A stretch of DNA of 64,000 nucleotides from Actinoalloteichus_B caeruleus (GTDB taxonomy: Bacteria; Actinomycetota; Actinomycetes; Mycobacteriales; Pseudonocardiaceae). Both the position numbers and the translations under genes were made by a program. This document shows, piece after piece, positions 36,574-43,441 of the stretch; positions within the stretch are counted from its first letter, which is position 1, and the number at the start of each line of letters is the position of its first letter. The DNA is taken from NCBI RefSeq assembly GCF_000718005.1, contig NZ_JODV01000002.1; one strand, written 5' to 3'. Under the pieces are notes generated by a model. That model was not told the DNA's origin and made no database searches. It worked only from the letters and a program-made list of their open reading frames with translations.

Positions 36574-37137
36574 ATGAGCGTCGAGGAGCCGCACTGGTTC
36601 CACCGCTGGGAGGGGGAACTGGCGCCGCTCGACCACCTGCGGATCGCGGAGCTGCTGTCAGCCGCCTTCGCCAGCACCTCCCACCACTTCCGCGACGCCC
36701 GGAGCTGGGCCGGTGCCCGGCCCGAGCTGCGCCTGGGCGCACGGGTGGGGGAGGCGGTGGTGGCGCACGCGGCCGTGCTGCGCCGGTTCGTGCGCGTGGG
36801 GGAGACCGACCAGCTCGTGGCTGAGGTCGGCCTGGTGGCCGTCCACCCCGACGCCCAGGGGAACGGTCTGGGCGCCCAGCTGTTGGCGAGGGTGGAGGAC
36901 CGCCTGCGCCTCCTGGGGGTGCCCTTCGGCCTGCTCAACACCGACCGGACGACGGCCACCTTCTACGCCCGTTCCGGTTGGTCGGTGTTGACCGGGGTCG
37001 CGAGCAGGTGGGCCGACCCGGACTACCCGTGGCGGCACGCGGACCTCCGCGACCCGCTGCTGGTGCTGCCCGTCGCCGCCCCGCTGACCCGGTGGCCGGG
37101 TGGGGACGTCGTGGACCGCAACGGCGGCGTGCTCTGA
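36574..37137 (+). CDS. NodA-like N-acyltransferase
   Basis: 187 residues; ATG with GAAGGAGAG upstream. The sequence reads like rhizobial NodA: HRWEGELAPLDHLRIAELLS, then RSWAGARPELRL, VAHAAVLRRFVRVGETDQLV, AEVGLVAVHPDAQGNGLGAQ, LGVPFGLLNT, and a C-terminus LLVLPVAAPLTRWPGG-DVVDRNG matching the NodA ending. NodA attaches a fatty acyl chain to the free amine of a chitooligosaccharide during Nod-factor synthesis, using an acyl carrier protein as donor. The GNAT-type acetyl-CoA loop region is DAQGNGLGAQ. No NodB or NodC is nearby, so the acceptor is unknown; the neighbouring phosphopantetheinyl transferase could activate a donor carrier protein. An aminoglycoside 2'-N-acetyltransferase-like role is a weaker alternative. 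Confidence 0.75.
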   Translation: MSVEEPHWFHRWEGELAPLDHLRIAELLSAAFASTSHHFRDARSWAGARPELRLGARVGEAVVAHAAVLRRFVRVGETDQLVAEVGLVAVHPDAQGNGLGAQLLARVEDRLRLLGVPFGLLNTDRTTATFYARSGWSVLTGVASRWADPDYPWRHADLRDPLLVLPVAAPLTRWPGGDVVDRNGGVL

Positions 37138-37203
37138 GCGGACGACAGCACGACCCGAGTCCCGTGCCCGCGTGGCCGGGCCAACCGAACAGGAGGTGGG
37201 CGG

Positions 37204-37962
37204 GTGGGCGCACCCGAGATCGCACCGCTGGACAGCGGTGAGTGCCAGGTGTGGTGGGCGGCCAGGGACGCGGCGGACCCCGGGCTGATCTCCCTGCTCG
37301 ACGACGCCGAACGCACCCGGCACGACCGCTTCCGCCGCGAGGAGGACCGGCAACGTCACCTCGTCGCCCGAGCGCTGTCCCGGATCGTGCTGGGAGCGCA
37401 CCTCGGCCTGGACCCCCGCGATGTCCGGTTCCGCTACGAGTGCGCGCACTGCGGTGAGGAGGCGCACGGCAAGCCCGTGCTGACCCCGGACAGCGGGCTG
37501 CGGTTCTCGTTGTCCCACTCGGGCGAGTCCGTCGTGCTGGCGGTGTGCCGGGGCGGTGAGGTCGGCGTCGACGTGGAGGAGGTGCGGGAGAACCTCGACG
37601 TCGACCGGCTGGGCGACACCGTGCTGTGCGAGGAGGAGCAGCGCACGGTGGCCGCGCTTCCCGCCGAGCGGCGGCAGGACGCGTTCTTCACCTACTGGAC
37701 CCGCAAGGAGGCGGTGCTCAAGGCGGTGGGCCTCGGGCTGGCGTTGCCGATGCGGTCCGTGCTGCTCTCCGGCCCCGACGAGGCGCCCGCGATGGTGGAC
37801 TGGCGCTCGGAGCGGCCGCCTCCCGAGGCGCTGCGGCTCTACGAGCTCGCTGCTCCGGCCGGCCACCTGGCCAGCCTCGCCGTGCTGGACGCCCGCCCGC
37901 TGCGGATCCGGGAGCTGCCCGGCGACCCGCTGTTGGCGGGCGCGCCGGAACCACTGCGCTGA
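37204..37962 (+). CDS. 4'-phosphopantetheinyl transferase, Sfp type
   Basis: 252 residues from GTG with AGGAGG upstream. Sfp-family signatures: HLVARALSRIVLG, GKPVLTPDSGLRFSLSHSGE, the Mg-binding GVDVEEVRE and WTRKEAVLKAVGLGL. It moves the phosphopantetheine arm of coenzyme A onto carrier proteins of polyketide, peptide or siderophore assembly lines. Placed 66 bases after the NodA-like gene on the same strand, so possibly co-transcribed. A CxxC pair (CAHC) in the middle is a feature of many actinobacterial members. Confidence 0.93.
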   Translation: MGAPEIAPLDSGECQVWWAARDAADPGLISLLDDAERTRHDRFRREEDRQRHLVARALSRIVLGAHLGLDPRDVRFRYECAHCGEEAHGKPVLTPDSGLRFSLSHSGESVVLAVCRGGEVGVDVEEVRENLDVDRLGDTVLCEEEQRTVAALPAERRQDAFFTYWTRKEAVLKAVGLGLALPMRSVLLSGPDEAPAMVDWRSERPPPEALRLYELAAPAGHLASLAVLDARPLRIRELPGDPLLAGAPEPLR

Positions 37963-37980
37963 CCCCACCCAGCGGCGCGA

Positions 37981-38011
37981 CCGCCGGCCGCCACCTCAGG
38001 GCGGCCGGCGG
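37981..38011 (+). terminator. hairpin after the phosphopantetheinyl transferase gene
   Basis: Perfect 12-bp stem CCGCCGGCCGCC/GGCGGCCGGCGG with a seven-base loop, 18 bases beyond the stop codon. Confidence 0.7.
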
Positions 38012-38574
38012 CCGGGCGGGACACGGTGTGCCGAGCGCCACAACCGGAGGCCCCGATCCGGACGAGCTCCGCCGGGAGGCGCCCTGACCTGGCACAACGC
38101 CCCAGTCCACTCGGAGTGGACCCGCCGGTCCGGCACGCGCGTCCCCGATCACGGCGGCGCGCCCGACGTCACCGAGGGTGACTGATGGCGTCGAGTCGCC
38201 TACGTTCTCGCACGGAACGAGGACGAGGCGGATGAGTCATGGACGGGACCGGGCGGCGGTGGTCCCCAACCGTCGGGCTCGCGCCCGCTGCCCCGCCCGT
38301 CCACATCGTCCCTGGTCGGCGCGCTGTGCAGTGGGTGGTTCCTGGCGGCGCCGCCGGTCGGCGGCGGTGGTGGACGTCACCGGGTCGGTACGCCGCCGGG
38401 GCCGGCGGTGGCCGGCACGCGGTCACGATGATGGGGTGGCCGCGTCGGGCGGAGACCGCGTGCACGCTCGCGAAGTGGGAGCAATAACGTGACCAGTGGA
38501 CACGACGCGTCCCCGGAATGGGGAAGCGCAGGGCACACGAGTGGGGCAAGGACCCGGCGGACTCGGGGGCGGCA
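38012..38574. promoter_or_regulatory. upstream region of the isochorismate synthase gene
   Basis: About 560 bases without a supportable gene. It contains a perfect 17-base palindrome GTCCACTC-G-GAGTGGAC at 38105-38121, a possible operator. I looked for an IdeR/DmdR-type iron box (TTAGGTTAGGCTAACCTAA-like) and did not find one. Confidence 0.45.
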
Positions 38575-39789
38575 ATGGTGATGGCGGACCACGCGACAAC
38601 CGATCAGGGCAGTGAACCTGACCTGCTCGGGGAGTACCGAGCGGGTTCCTCGTTCTTTCTCACCGCACCCAGGCACAGCATGCTCGCCAGTGGGGCGGGC
38701 GACGTCCTGCCGGTGGAGAGCACCGCGGCCACTCCGGCCGCGTTGGCCGGTGAGGTCGACGACGCGCTCGGTCGGTGGGGCGGTACCCAACGGGTCACCG
38801 CGGGCGGCCCGGCGGTCGTGGTCGGCGCCGTCCCGTTCTCCCCCACCAGCCCCCCGCACCTGGTGCTCCCCGCCCAGGTCCGGTGGAGCGGACCGGCGCG
38901 CTCGGGCTGGCGCTCGGTACCGCCGGTGTCCTCCCACGGCTGGAGCGTCCGGCCGGATCCTCCCGCCGACCGGTACCTGGCGGGCGTCAGCAAGGCCCTG
39001 GAGGCCTTCGACGCCGGTGAGTTGGAGAAGGTCGTCCTCGCGAGGACCTTGCGGTTGACAGCCGGGGAACCGGTCGCCGTCGCCCGGCTGCTCGCGCACC
39101 TGGCCCACCGTGACCCCACCGGGTACACCTTCGCCGTCGACCTCCCACCCGAGGGGAGCCGGACGCGCACCCTGCTCGGCACCAGCCCGGAGCTGCTGGT
39201 CCGGCGGTCCGGGACCCGGGTGCTGTCCAACCCGTTGGCCGGGTCAGCCGCCCGCAGCCCGGACCCGGTCGAGGACCGGCGCCGGGCCGCCGCCCTGTTG
39301 GCCTCGGAGAAGGACCGGCACGAGCACGCGCTCGTCGTGGACGCGGTGGCGGAGCGCCTCCGCCCCCACTGCCGCGAGCTGGAGGTGCCGTCCGAACCCT
39401 CGCTCGTGACCACGGCGACGATGTGGCACCTCTCCACCCGGGTGGCGGGTGTCCTGGACGATCCCGCTCCCTCCGCGCTGGAACTCGCCGCGGCCCTCCA
39501 CCCCACGCCAGCCGTCTGCGGCACGCCGACGGAGACCGCCAGGAGGGCGATCGAGGACATCGAGCCGTTCGACCGGGGGTTCTACACCGGGACACTGGGG
39601 TGGTGCGACGCCAACGGCGACGGCGAGTGGGTGGTCGCGATCCGCTGCGCCGAGGTCGCGGGCGAGTCGATCCGGCTCTATGCCGGCGGCGGCATCGTCC
39701 CGGGATCTGACCCGCACGGCGAACTCGCGGAGAGCTCGGCGAAGTTCCGCACCCTGCTGCTGGCGATGGGGCTGGACCAGGAGCTCTGA
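38575..39789 (+). CDS. isochorismate synthase
   Basis: 404 residues in the DhbC/EntC family. After an LLGEYRAGSSFFLTAPRHSM opening, the chorismate-binding domain shows LEKVVLARTLRL, GTSPELLVRR, NPLAGSAARS, SEKDRHEHALVVDAVAERL and a typical end ALHPTPAVCGTPTETARRAI with GWCDANGDGEW. It isomerises chorismate to isochorismate, the precursor of 2,3-dihydroxybenzoate siderophores or of menaquinone. The start at 38575 matches the family better than an in-frame ATG at 38518. No other dhb or men genes are nearby. Confidence 0.88.
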   Translation: MVMADHATTDQGSEPDLLGEYRAGSSFFLTAPRHSMLASGAGDVLPVESTAATPAALAGEVDDALGRWGGTQRVTAGGPAVVVGAVPFSPTSPPHLVLPAQVRWSGPARSGWRSVPPVSSHGWSVRPDPPADRYLAGVSKALEAFDAGELEKVVLARTLRLTAGEPVAVARLLAHLAHRDPTGYTFAVDLPPEGSRTRTLLGTSPELLVRRSGTRVLSNPLAGSAARSPDPVEDRRRAAALLASEKDRHEHALVVDAVAERLRPHCRELEVPSEPSLVTTATMWHLSTRVAGVLDDPAPSALELAAALHPTPAVCGTPTETARRAIEDIEPFDRGFYTGTLGWCDANGDGEWVVAIRCAEVAGESIRLYAGGGIVPGSDPHGELAESSAKFRTLLLAMGLDQEL

Positions 39790-39823
39790 CGCGCCCCGCC
39801 GGGGGCGGCCGCACTCGAGGAGC

Positions 39824-41068
39824 TCACGCCCGGCCGGCCGCGACCTCCGCCAGGTAGCCACGGGCCAGGTCCTCGTGGAAGAGCCACTCGTCGAAGCTCG
39901 ACGCGTCGTTGATGCCCAGCGCGAAGCGGTCCGCGATGCGCGGGTACGCCCCGATGGCGCCGAACACCTCCATCAGGTGCGCTGGCGGCGGTTGGCGGAG
40001 CATCATGTTCGTCAGCGTGGTCGCGTGGCGCGCGTAGTCCCAGTAGGCCTCGAACGTGTCGCGCATGAACTCGGCGTCGTAGGGCCGGTCGCCGTGGTCC
40101 AGGATCGCGCGCAGGTAGACCGCGGCGCACCGCGCGGCGTTGTTCGACCCCTGGCCGGAGATCGGGTCGTTGACCACCACCGCGTCGGCCATCCCCAGCA
40201 CCAGGCCGCCGCCCGGCAGCCGGCCGACCGGGTGCCGGACCTCCGGGCTCACCGCGCCGGTCAGGACGCCCCTGTCGTCGGTGAGCTCGACGTCGCCGCA
40301 GCGTTCGTACTCCCACGGGAAGTGCTCCCGCATGAGCTCCAACGCCCTGTCCAGGTGCGCCTGGGGCCCCCGCACATCGGAGAAGGCGTCGAGCGGCCCA
40401 CCCGGCACCGCCTCGTACAGGATGATCTCGCAGGGCCCGCTCGTGGTCAGGGACGGCATGGTGAGCATCTCGCCGCCGCCCGGCGCGATGTTGAAGCGGA
40501 GCGCGTCGACGTCCGGGTGCTCGGGTCGCCGGGTCATGCCGTGGACGTAGGTGACCGACAGGGCCCGTTGCGGAGCCGAGTACACCGACCGGGTCGGGTC
40601 CCGGTCGAAGAGCCGCACCAGGTCACCCTTGCCGGCCGCCACGATCACCAGGTCGTAGAGCCGCGCGAAACCGTCGAGGTCGGAGAGGGTCACCGAGTGG
40701 ATGACGACCCTGCCGCCGGCGTTCTCGAACTCCTCCAACCAGCGGGGCATCTTCAACCGCTGGTCCACCGAGTGGGCGTGCCCGGGCAGGGAGCCGAACC
40801 AGTTGACCGCGCGGGAGCCGTCGGGCCCGGCCACGGACATCCCGAAGCCGCCCGTGTCGGGAGTCTCCTCCTCCCACAGGTGCAGCCCGTAAGCACGTTC
40901 GTGCTCCAGGGACGGGTGGAACATGAGCTGCGTCGACATGACCCGCCCGCCCTGGATCTCCTCCGCCGTGCGGGCGGACATGATCGTGACCTCGTAGTCG
41001 TGGCGCAACAGGCTCAGGCCCAGCTGTAACCCGGACTGCCCGCTGCCCACGATCAGAATCCTGCGCAT
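39824..41068 (-). CDS. styrene/indole monooxygenase-like flavoprotein
   Basis: 414 residues. The FAD-binding Rossmann motif GSGQSGLQLGLSLL lies at the N-terminus; LVIVAAGKGDLVRLF and GMADAVVVNDPISGQGSNNA are typical of StyA-type group E flavin monooxygenases, which epoxidise styrene or indole using reduced FAD from a partner reductase (StyB). No StyB homologue is in the window, so the reductant source is unknown, and the natural substrate is likely different from styrene. Convergent with the isochorismate synthase, 34 bases apart; lies 176 bases downstream of the roadblock gene on the same strand. Confidence 0.88.
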   Translation of the reverse strand: MRRILIVGSGQSGLQLGLSLLRHDYEVTIMSARTAEEIQGGRVMSTQLMFHPSLEHERAYGLHLWEEETPDTGGFGMSVAGPDGSRAVNWFGSLPGHAHSVDQRLKMPRWLEEFENAGGRVVIHSVTLSDLDGFARLYDLVIVAAGKGDLVRLFDRDPTRSVYSAPQRALSVTYVHGMTRRPEHPDVDALRFNIAPGGGEMLTMPSLTTSGPCEIILYEAVPGGPLDAFSDVRGPQAHLDRALELMREHFPWEYERCGDVELTDDRGVLTGAVSPEVRHPVGRLPGGGLVLGMADAVVVNDPISGQGSNNAARCAAVYLRAILDHGDRPYDAEFMRDTFEAYWDYARHATTLTNMMLRQPPPAHLMEVFGAIGAYPRIADRFALGINDASSFDEWLFHEDLARGYLAEVAAGRA

Positions 41069-41244
41069 CCGTTCTCCTCCTCCTGCCCGACCGGGTTGGC
41101 GCGGCCACCCTCACCGGCACCGCGCGCGGAGCGGGTCGCCGTCGGCGTTCCCGCATTCCTCGTCCCGATGGGCGGCCAGCTCGGTGGCGGGGCCACGGTC
41201 ACCTCGCACTGGCTGTCACGTCCTGGGAACGCGGCCCCGGAGAA

Positions 41245-41670
41245 TCAGGTGACCACGGCCTCGCGGAGTTCCTTCCGCAATTGGGGAGTCAGAACGTGTC
41301 CGGCGTTCTCGACGAGGAGGGTCATCTGGTAGGCGACGACCTTCATGTCGCAGTCGGCGGTCGTGAGAACGGTGAGGCAGGAATTCTCGGCGACCGTCAT
41401 GATGAGCACGAACCCGTGTTCGTTCCGGATGACGGTCTGGTCGTAGGAACCGAGGTCGAACAGTCGGGAACTGCCGTGCGCCAGGCTCACCAGGCCACTG
41501 GAGAGCGCCGCGAGCTGTTCGGCGTGTTCGTTCGGGACCCCGTCCGAACAGGTCAGGGGTAGGCCGTCCACGGACACCACCGCCGCGTGCACGACGCTCG
41601 GTGTCAGGGAGACGAAGTTGTTCACCAACCAGGCCAGTTTCTGGGCCTCGGCGCTCCTGGGACGACTCAT
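41245..41670 (-). CDS. roadblock/LC7-domain protein
   Basis: 141 residues. LAWLVNNFVSLTPSVVHAAV, VSVDGLPLTCSDGVPNEHAE, LAALSSGLVSLAHGSSRLF and LVENAGHVLTPQLRKELREA follow the roadblock/LC7 (MglB-like) pattern found in actinobacterial conservons (cvn operons), where it acts with a small Ras-like GTPase and a sensor kinase. Here the other three conservon genes are absent, so it is an orphan. Start ATG at MSRPRSAEAQ; the ribosome site is weak. It may be co-transcribed with the StyA-like gene. Confidence 0.88.
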   Translation of the reverse strand: MSRPRSAEAQKLAWLVNNFVSLTPSVVHAAVVSVDGLPLTCSDGVPNEHAEQLAALSSGLVSLAHGSSRLFDLGSYDQTVIRNEHGFVLIMTVAENSCLTVLTTADCDMKVVAYQMTLLVENAGHVLTPQLRKELREAVVT

Positions 41671-42260
41671 CTTGCTGGTGGCCTGCTTCCTCGCCGCACG
41701 CGGGCGGATGTCGTCGCCGCCCACGTGGGGGAGCCGGGACGACGGGCCGGCGGACGGCGTCGACGTGGACGGTGTGAGCCCGGGGGACGGCCGGCCGGGG
41801 AAAGGGAACGGCCAGCGAACTCGTCGGCGTGCGGATATCCCGGGAACGGTGTTCTTCCCCGCGACGGGGTTATCCGGGGTGTCGAGGTGGGGCCGGTCCG
41901 TCGGCCGGAATGGGATGCCCTCGGAAGGAGGGGGGTCGGCCGGGTTCGGTGGTCCGGGCGAGTGTGCGGGAACGACTCGACCATCTCCCCAAACGCGTGA
42001 CGAGTACCCTGGGCCGGCGCAGCCTAACACGATCGAGTAGCTCGGGTAAGGGTGTCACGCTCTGAACAGGAATTTAGTGTGAACGGGGAGAACAATCCCG
42101 CATTCGAGTGGCAGTGCTCACCGTCGGTGATTGATGGGATCGGTATTCCCCGTCCACCGTCGGCCGTGCTCCACCGCCATTGGAGTGGAGCGAGACGCGG
42201 TCGGAGAGCCGCGCCGGTGGGCGACCGCGGCCCGGGTGGTCCGGAGGGCCGTGGCCCGGT
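41671..42260. other. intergenic region before the ribosomal protein cluster
   Basis: About 590 bases. The part 42040-42150 is distinctly AT-richer than the flanks. A short plus-strand open frame there (from GTG 42052) has codon usage unlike the neighbours and is not called. The promoter of the roadblock gene probably lies near 41700-42050. Confidence 0.4.
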
Positions 42261-42287
42261 GCCGGGCCGGTGCGGCACCGGCCCGGC
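42261..42287 (-). terminator. terminator of the rpmB-rpmG-rpsN-rpsR operon
   Basis: Near-perfect palindrome GCCGGGCCGGTGC-G-GCACCGGCCCGGC, starting nine bases beyond the rpsR stop codon on the minus strand. Confidence 0.7.
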
Positions 42288-42295
42288 GTCGGTGC

Positions 42296-42544
42296 TCAGC
42301 GGTGTGATGAGGGGTAGGGGAGCATCGCCATCTCCCTGGCGTTCTTGATCGCGGCGGCGACCTGGCGCTGTTGCGGTGCGGTCAGGCCGGTCACTCGGCG
42401 GGAGCGGATCTTGCCCCGATCCGACAGGAACTTGCGGAGCAGGGCGACGTCCTTCCAGTCCACCCGCGTGACCCCGGCGGCCATCAGCAGGTTGCTGCGT
42501 CGGCCCACCGGGCGGTGCCGTCCTTTGTTACCTCGGGTCGCCAC
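42296..42544 (-). CDS. rpsR: ribosomal protein S18, zinc-independent paralogue
   Basis: 82 residues: RRPVG-like GRHRPVGRRSNLL, VDWKDVALLRKFLSDRGKI and SRRVTGLTAPQQRQVAAAIK with terminal ALLPY-type MAMLPYPSSHR. There is no cysteine, so this is the C-minus form expected to replace the zinc-binding S18 when zinc is limiting. Last gene of the minus-strand operon, three bases after rpsN. Confidence 0.95.
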   Translation of the reverse strand: MATRGNKGRHRPVGRRSNLLMAAGVTRVDWKDVALLRKFLSDRGKIRSRRVTGLTAPQQRQVAAAIKNAREMAMLPYPSSHR

Positions 42545-42547
42545 GGC

Positions 42548-42853
42548 TCACCAGCTCGACTTGCGCACGCCGGGCAGTTCACCGCGGTGGGCCATCTCGC
42601 GCAGCCTCAGCCGGGACAGGCCGAAGGCCCGGTGGAAGCCGCGGGGCCGCCCGTCCACGCTGTCCCGGTTGCGCAGCCTGGTGGCGCTGGAGTCGCGAGG
42701 CAGCCGCTGGAGGGCGAGTTGGGCGGTCTCCCTCTCCTGGTCGGTGGAGTGGGGAGACCGGATGGTCTCCTTCAGCTCCGCCCGCCGCTCCCGGTGCCGG
42801 GCGACGAGTACCCGACGCCGCTCGTTGCGCGCGATCTTGGACTTCTTGGCCAT
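42548..42853 (-). CDS. rpsN: ribosomal protein S14, zinc-independent form
   Basis: 101 residues: MAKKSKIARNERRRVLVARH, later LPRDSSATRLRNRDSVDGRP and RGFHRAFGLSRLRLREMAHR, ending GVRKSSW. This is the long, cysteine-free S14 type; the short zinc type has four Cys. Its ATG overlaps the rpmG stop by one base (TGATG). Confidence 0.95.
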   Translation of the reverse strand: MAKKSKIARNERRRVLVARHRERRAELKETIRSPHSTDQERETAQLALQRLPRDSSATRLRNRDSVDGRPRGFHRAFGLSRLRLREMAHRGELPGVRKSSW

Positions 42854-43017
42854 CAGCGTTCCTCCCGGAACTCCACGTGGCGACGCGCCACCGGGTCGTA
42901 CTTCCTGATGCGCATCCGGTCGGGATCGTTGCGCCGGCTCTTCCTGGTCACGTAGGTGTAGCCCGTGCCAGCGGTGGACCGGAGCTTGATGATCGGACGC
43001 AGTTCGGACCTGGCCAT
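42853..43017 (-). CDS. rpmG: ribosomal protein L33, zinc-independent form
   Basis: 54 residues: MARSELRPIIKLRSTAGTGY, TYVTRKSRRNDPDRMRIRKYDP and ARRHVEFREER. The cysteines of the zinc ribbon are absent. The ATG overlaps the rpmB stop by one base. Confidence 0.95.
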   Translation of the reverse strand: MARSELRPIIKLRSTAGTGYTYVTRKSRRNDPDRMRIRKYDPVARRHVEFREER

Positions 43018-43253
43018 CAGATCTTCACCCCCTGTGCTCGCAGTTCGGCGACCACCGCCTCGATGCCTCGCCGGTCGATGGTCCGCAGACCCTTGGTGGA
43101 TACCCGCAAACGGACCCACCGTCGCTCGCTCGGCAGCCAGAACCTCCTGTCCTGGAGATTCGGGTTCCATCGCCGGCTGGTGCGCCGGTGCGAGTGCGAC
43201 ACCTGCTTGCCGAAGCCCGGGCGACGCCCGGTCACCTGGCAGACGGCTGACAT
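43017..43253 (-). CDS. rpmB: ribosomal protein L28, zinc-independent form
   Basis: 78 residues: MSAVCQVTGRRPGFGKQVSH, SHRRTSRRWNPNLQ and RVSTKGLRTIDRRGIEAVV. Only one Cys remains where the zinc form has CxxC, so it should not bind zinc in the usual way. First gene of the minus-strand operon; ribosome site GGGGAGG. A Zur-like box lies 19 bases upstream of its start. Confidence 0.95.
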   Translation of the reverse strand: MSAVCQVTGRRPGFGKQVSHSHRRTSRRWNPNLQDRRFWLPSERRWVRLRVSTKGLRTIDRRGIEAVVAELRAQGVKI

Positions 43254-43271
43254 TCGACACCTCCCCACTAG

Positions 43272-43286
43272 TGAAAATGACAATCG
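43272..43286. promoter_or_regulatory. Zur-like box at the rpmB promoter
   Basis: TGAAAATGACAATCG matches 9 of 12 defined positions of the 7-1-7 actinobacterial Zur pattern TGAnAATnATTnTCA. It lies just downstream of a minus-strand -10 element TAGAAT (43298-43293), overlapping the expected transcription start of rpmB-rpmG-rpsN-rpsR. Confidence 0.65.
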
Positions 43287-43359
43287 TTTCTTATTCTAGG
43301 CGGCAGTCGGCGCCGTGGGTCGGGGTGGGGGCGCGGCCCGGGGTATGCGCAACCTCTTA

Positions 43360-43389
43360 TTGGTGTTGAACACCATTTTCAACTAGCCT
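43360..43389 (+). promoter_or_regulatory. promoter with embedded Zur-like box for the mrf operon
   Basis: TTGGTG (43360-43365), 18-base spacer and TAGCCT (43384-43389). The spacer holds TGAACACCATTTTCA (43367-43381), matching 10 of 12 Zur positions and lying within the imperfect palindrome GTTGAACACCATTTTCAAC. Zur bound there would block the promoter when zinc is plentiful. Confidence 0.75.
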
Positions 43390-43441
43390 CGCGCCGAGGC
43401 CGGGAGGTACCCGGCCCGTGCTGTCGTGAGGAGGAGTTGAC

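Noticed and set aside
38178..38492. 104-residue frame before isochorismate synthase
   Set aside because: Arginine-rich, no ribosome site, no domain; taken as a shadow frame in an intergenic region.
38450..38575. Iron (IdeR/DmdR) box upstream of isochorismate synthase
   Set aside because: No sequence resembling TTAGGTTAGGCTAACCTAA was found near the start.
42052..42348. Plus-strand frame beginning VSRSEQEFSVNGENNPAF
   Set aside because: Low GC3 at the start followed by shadow sequence antisense to rpsR; no homology recognised and it crosses the rpsR terminator.
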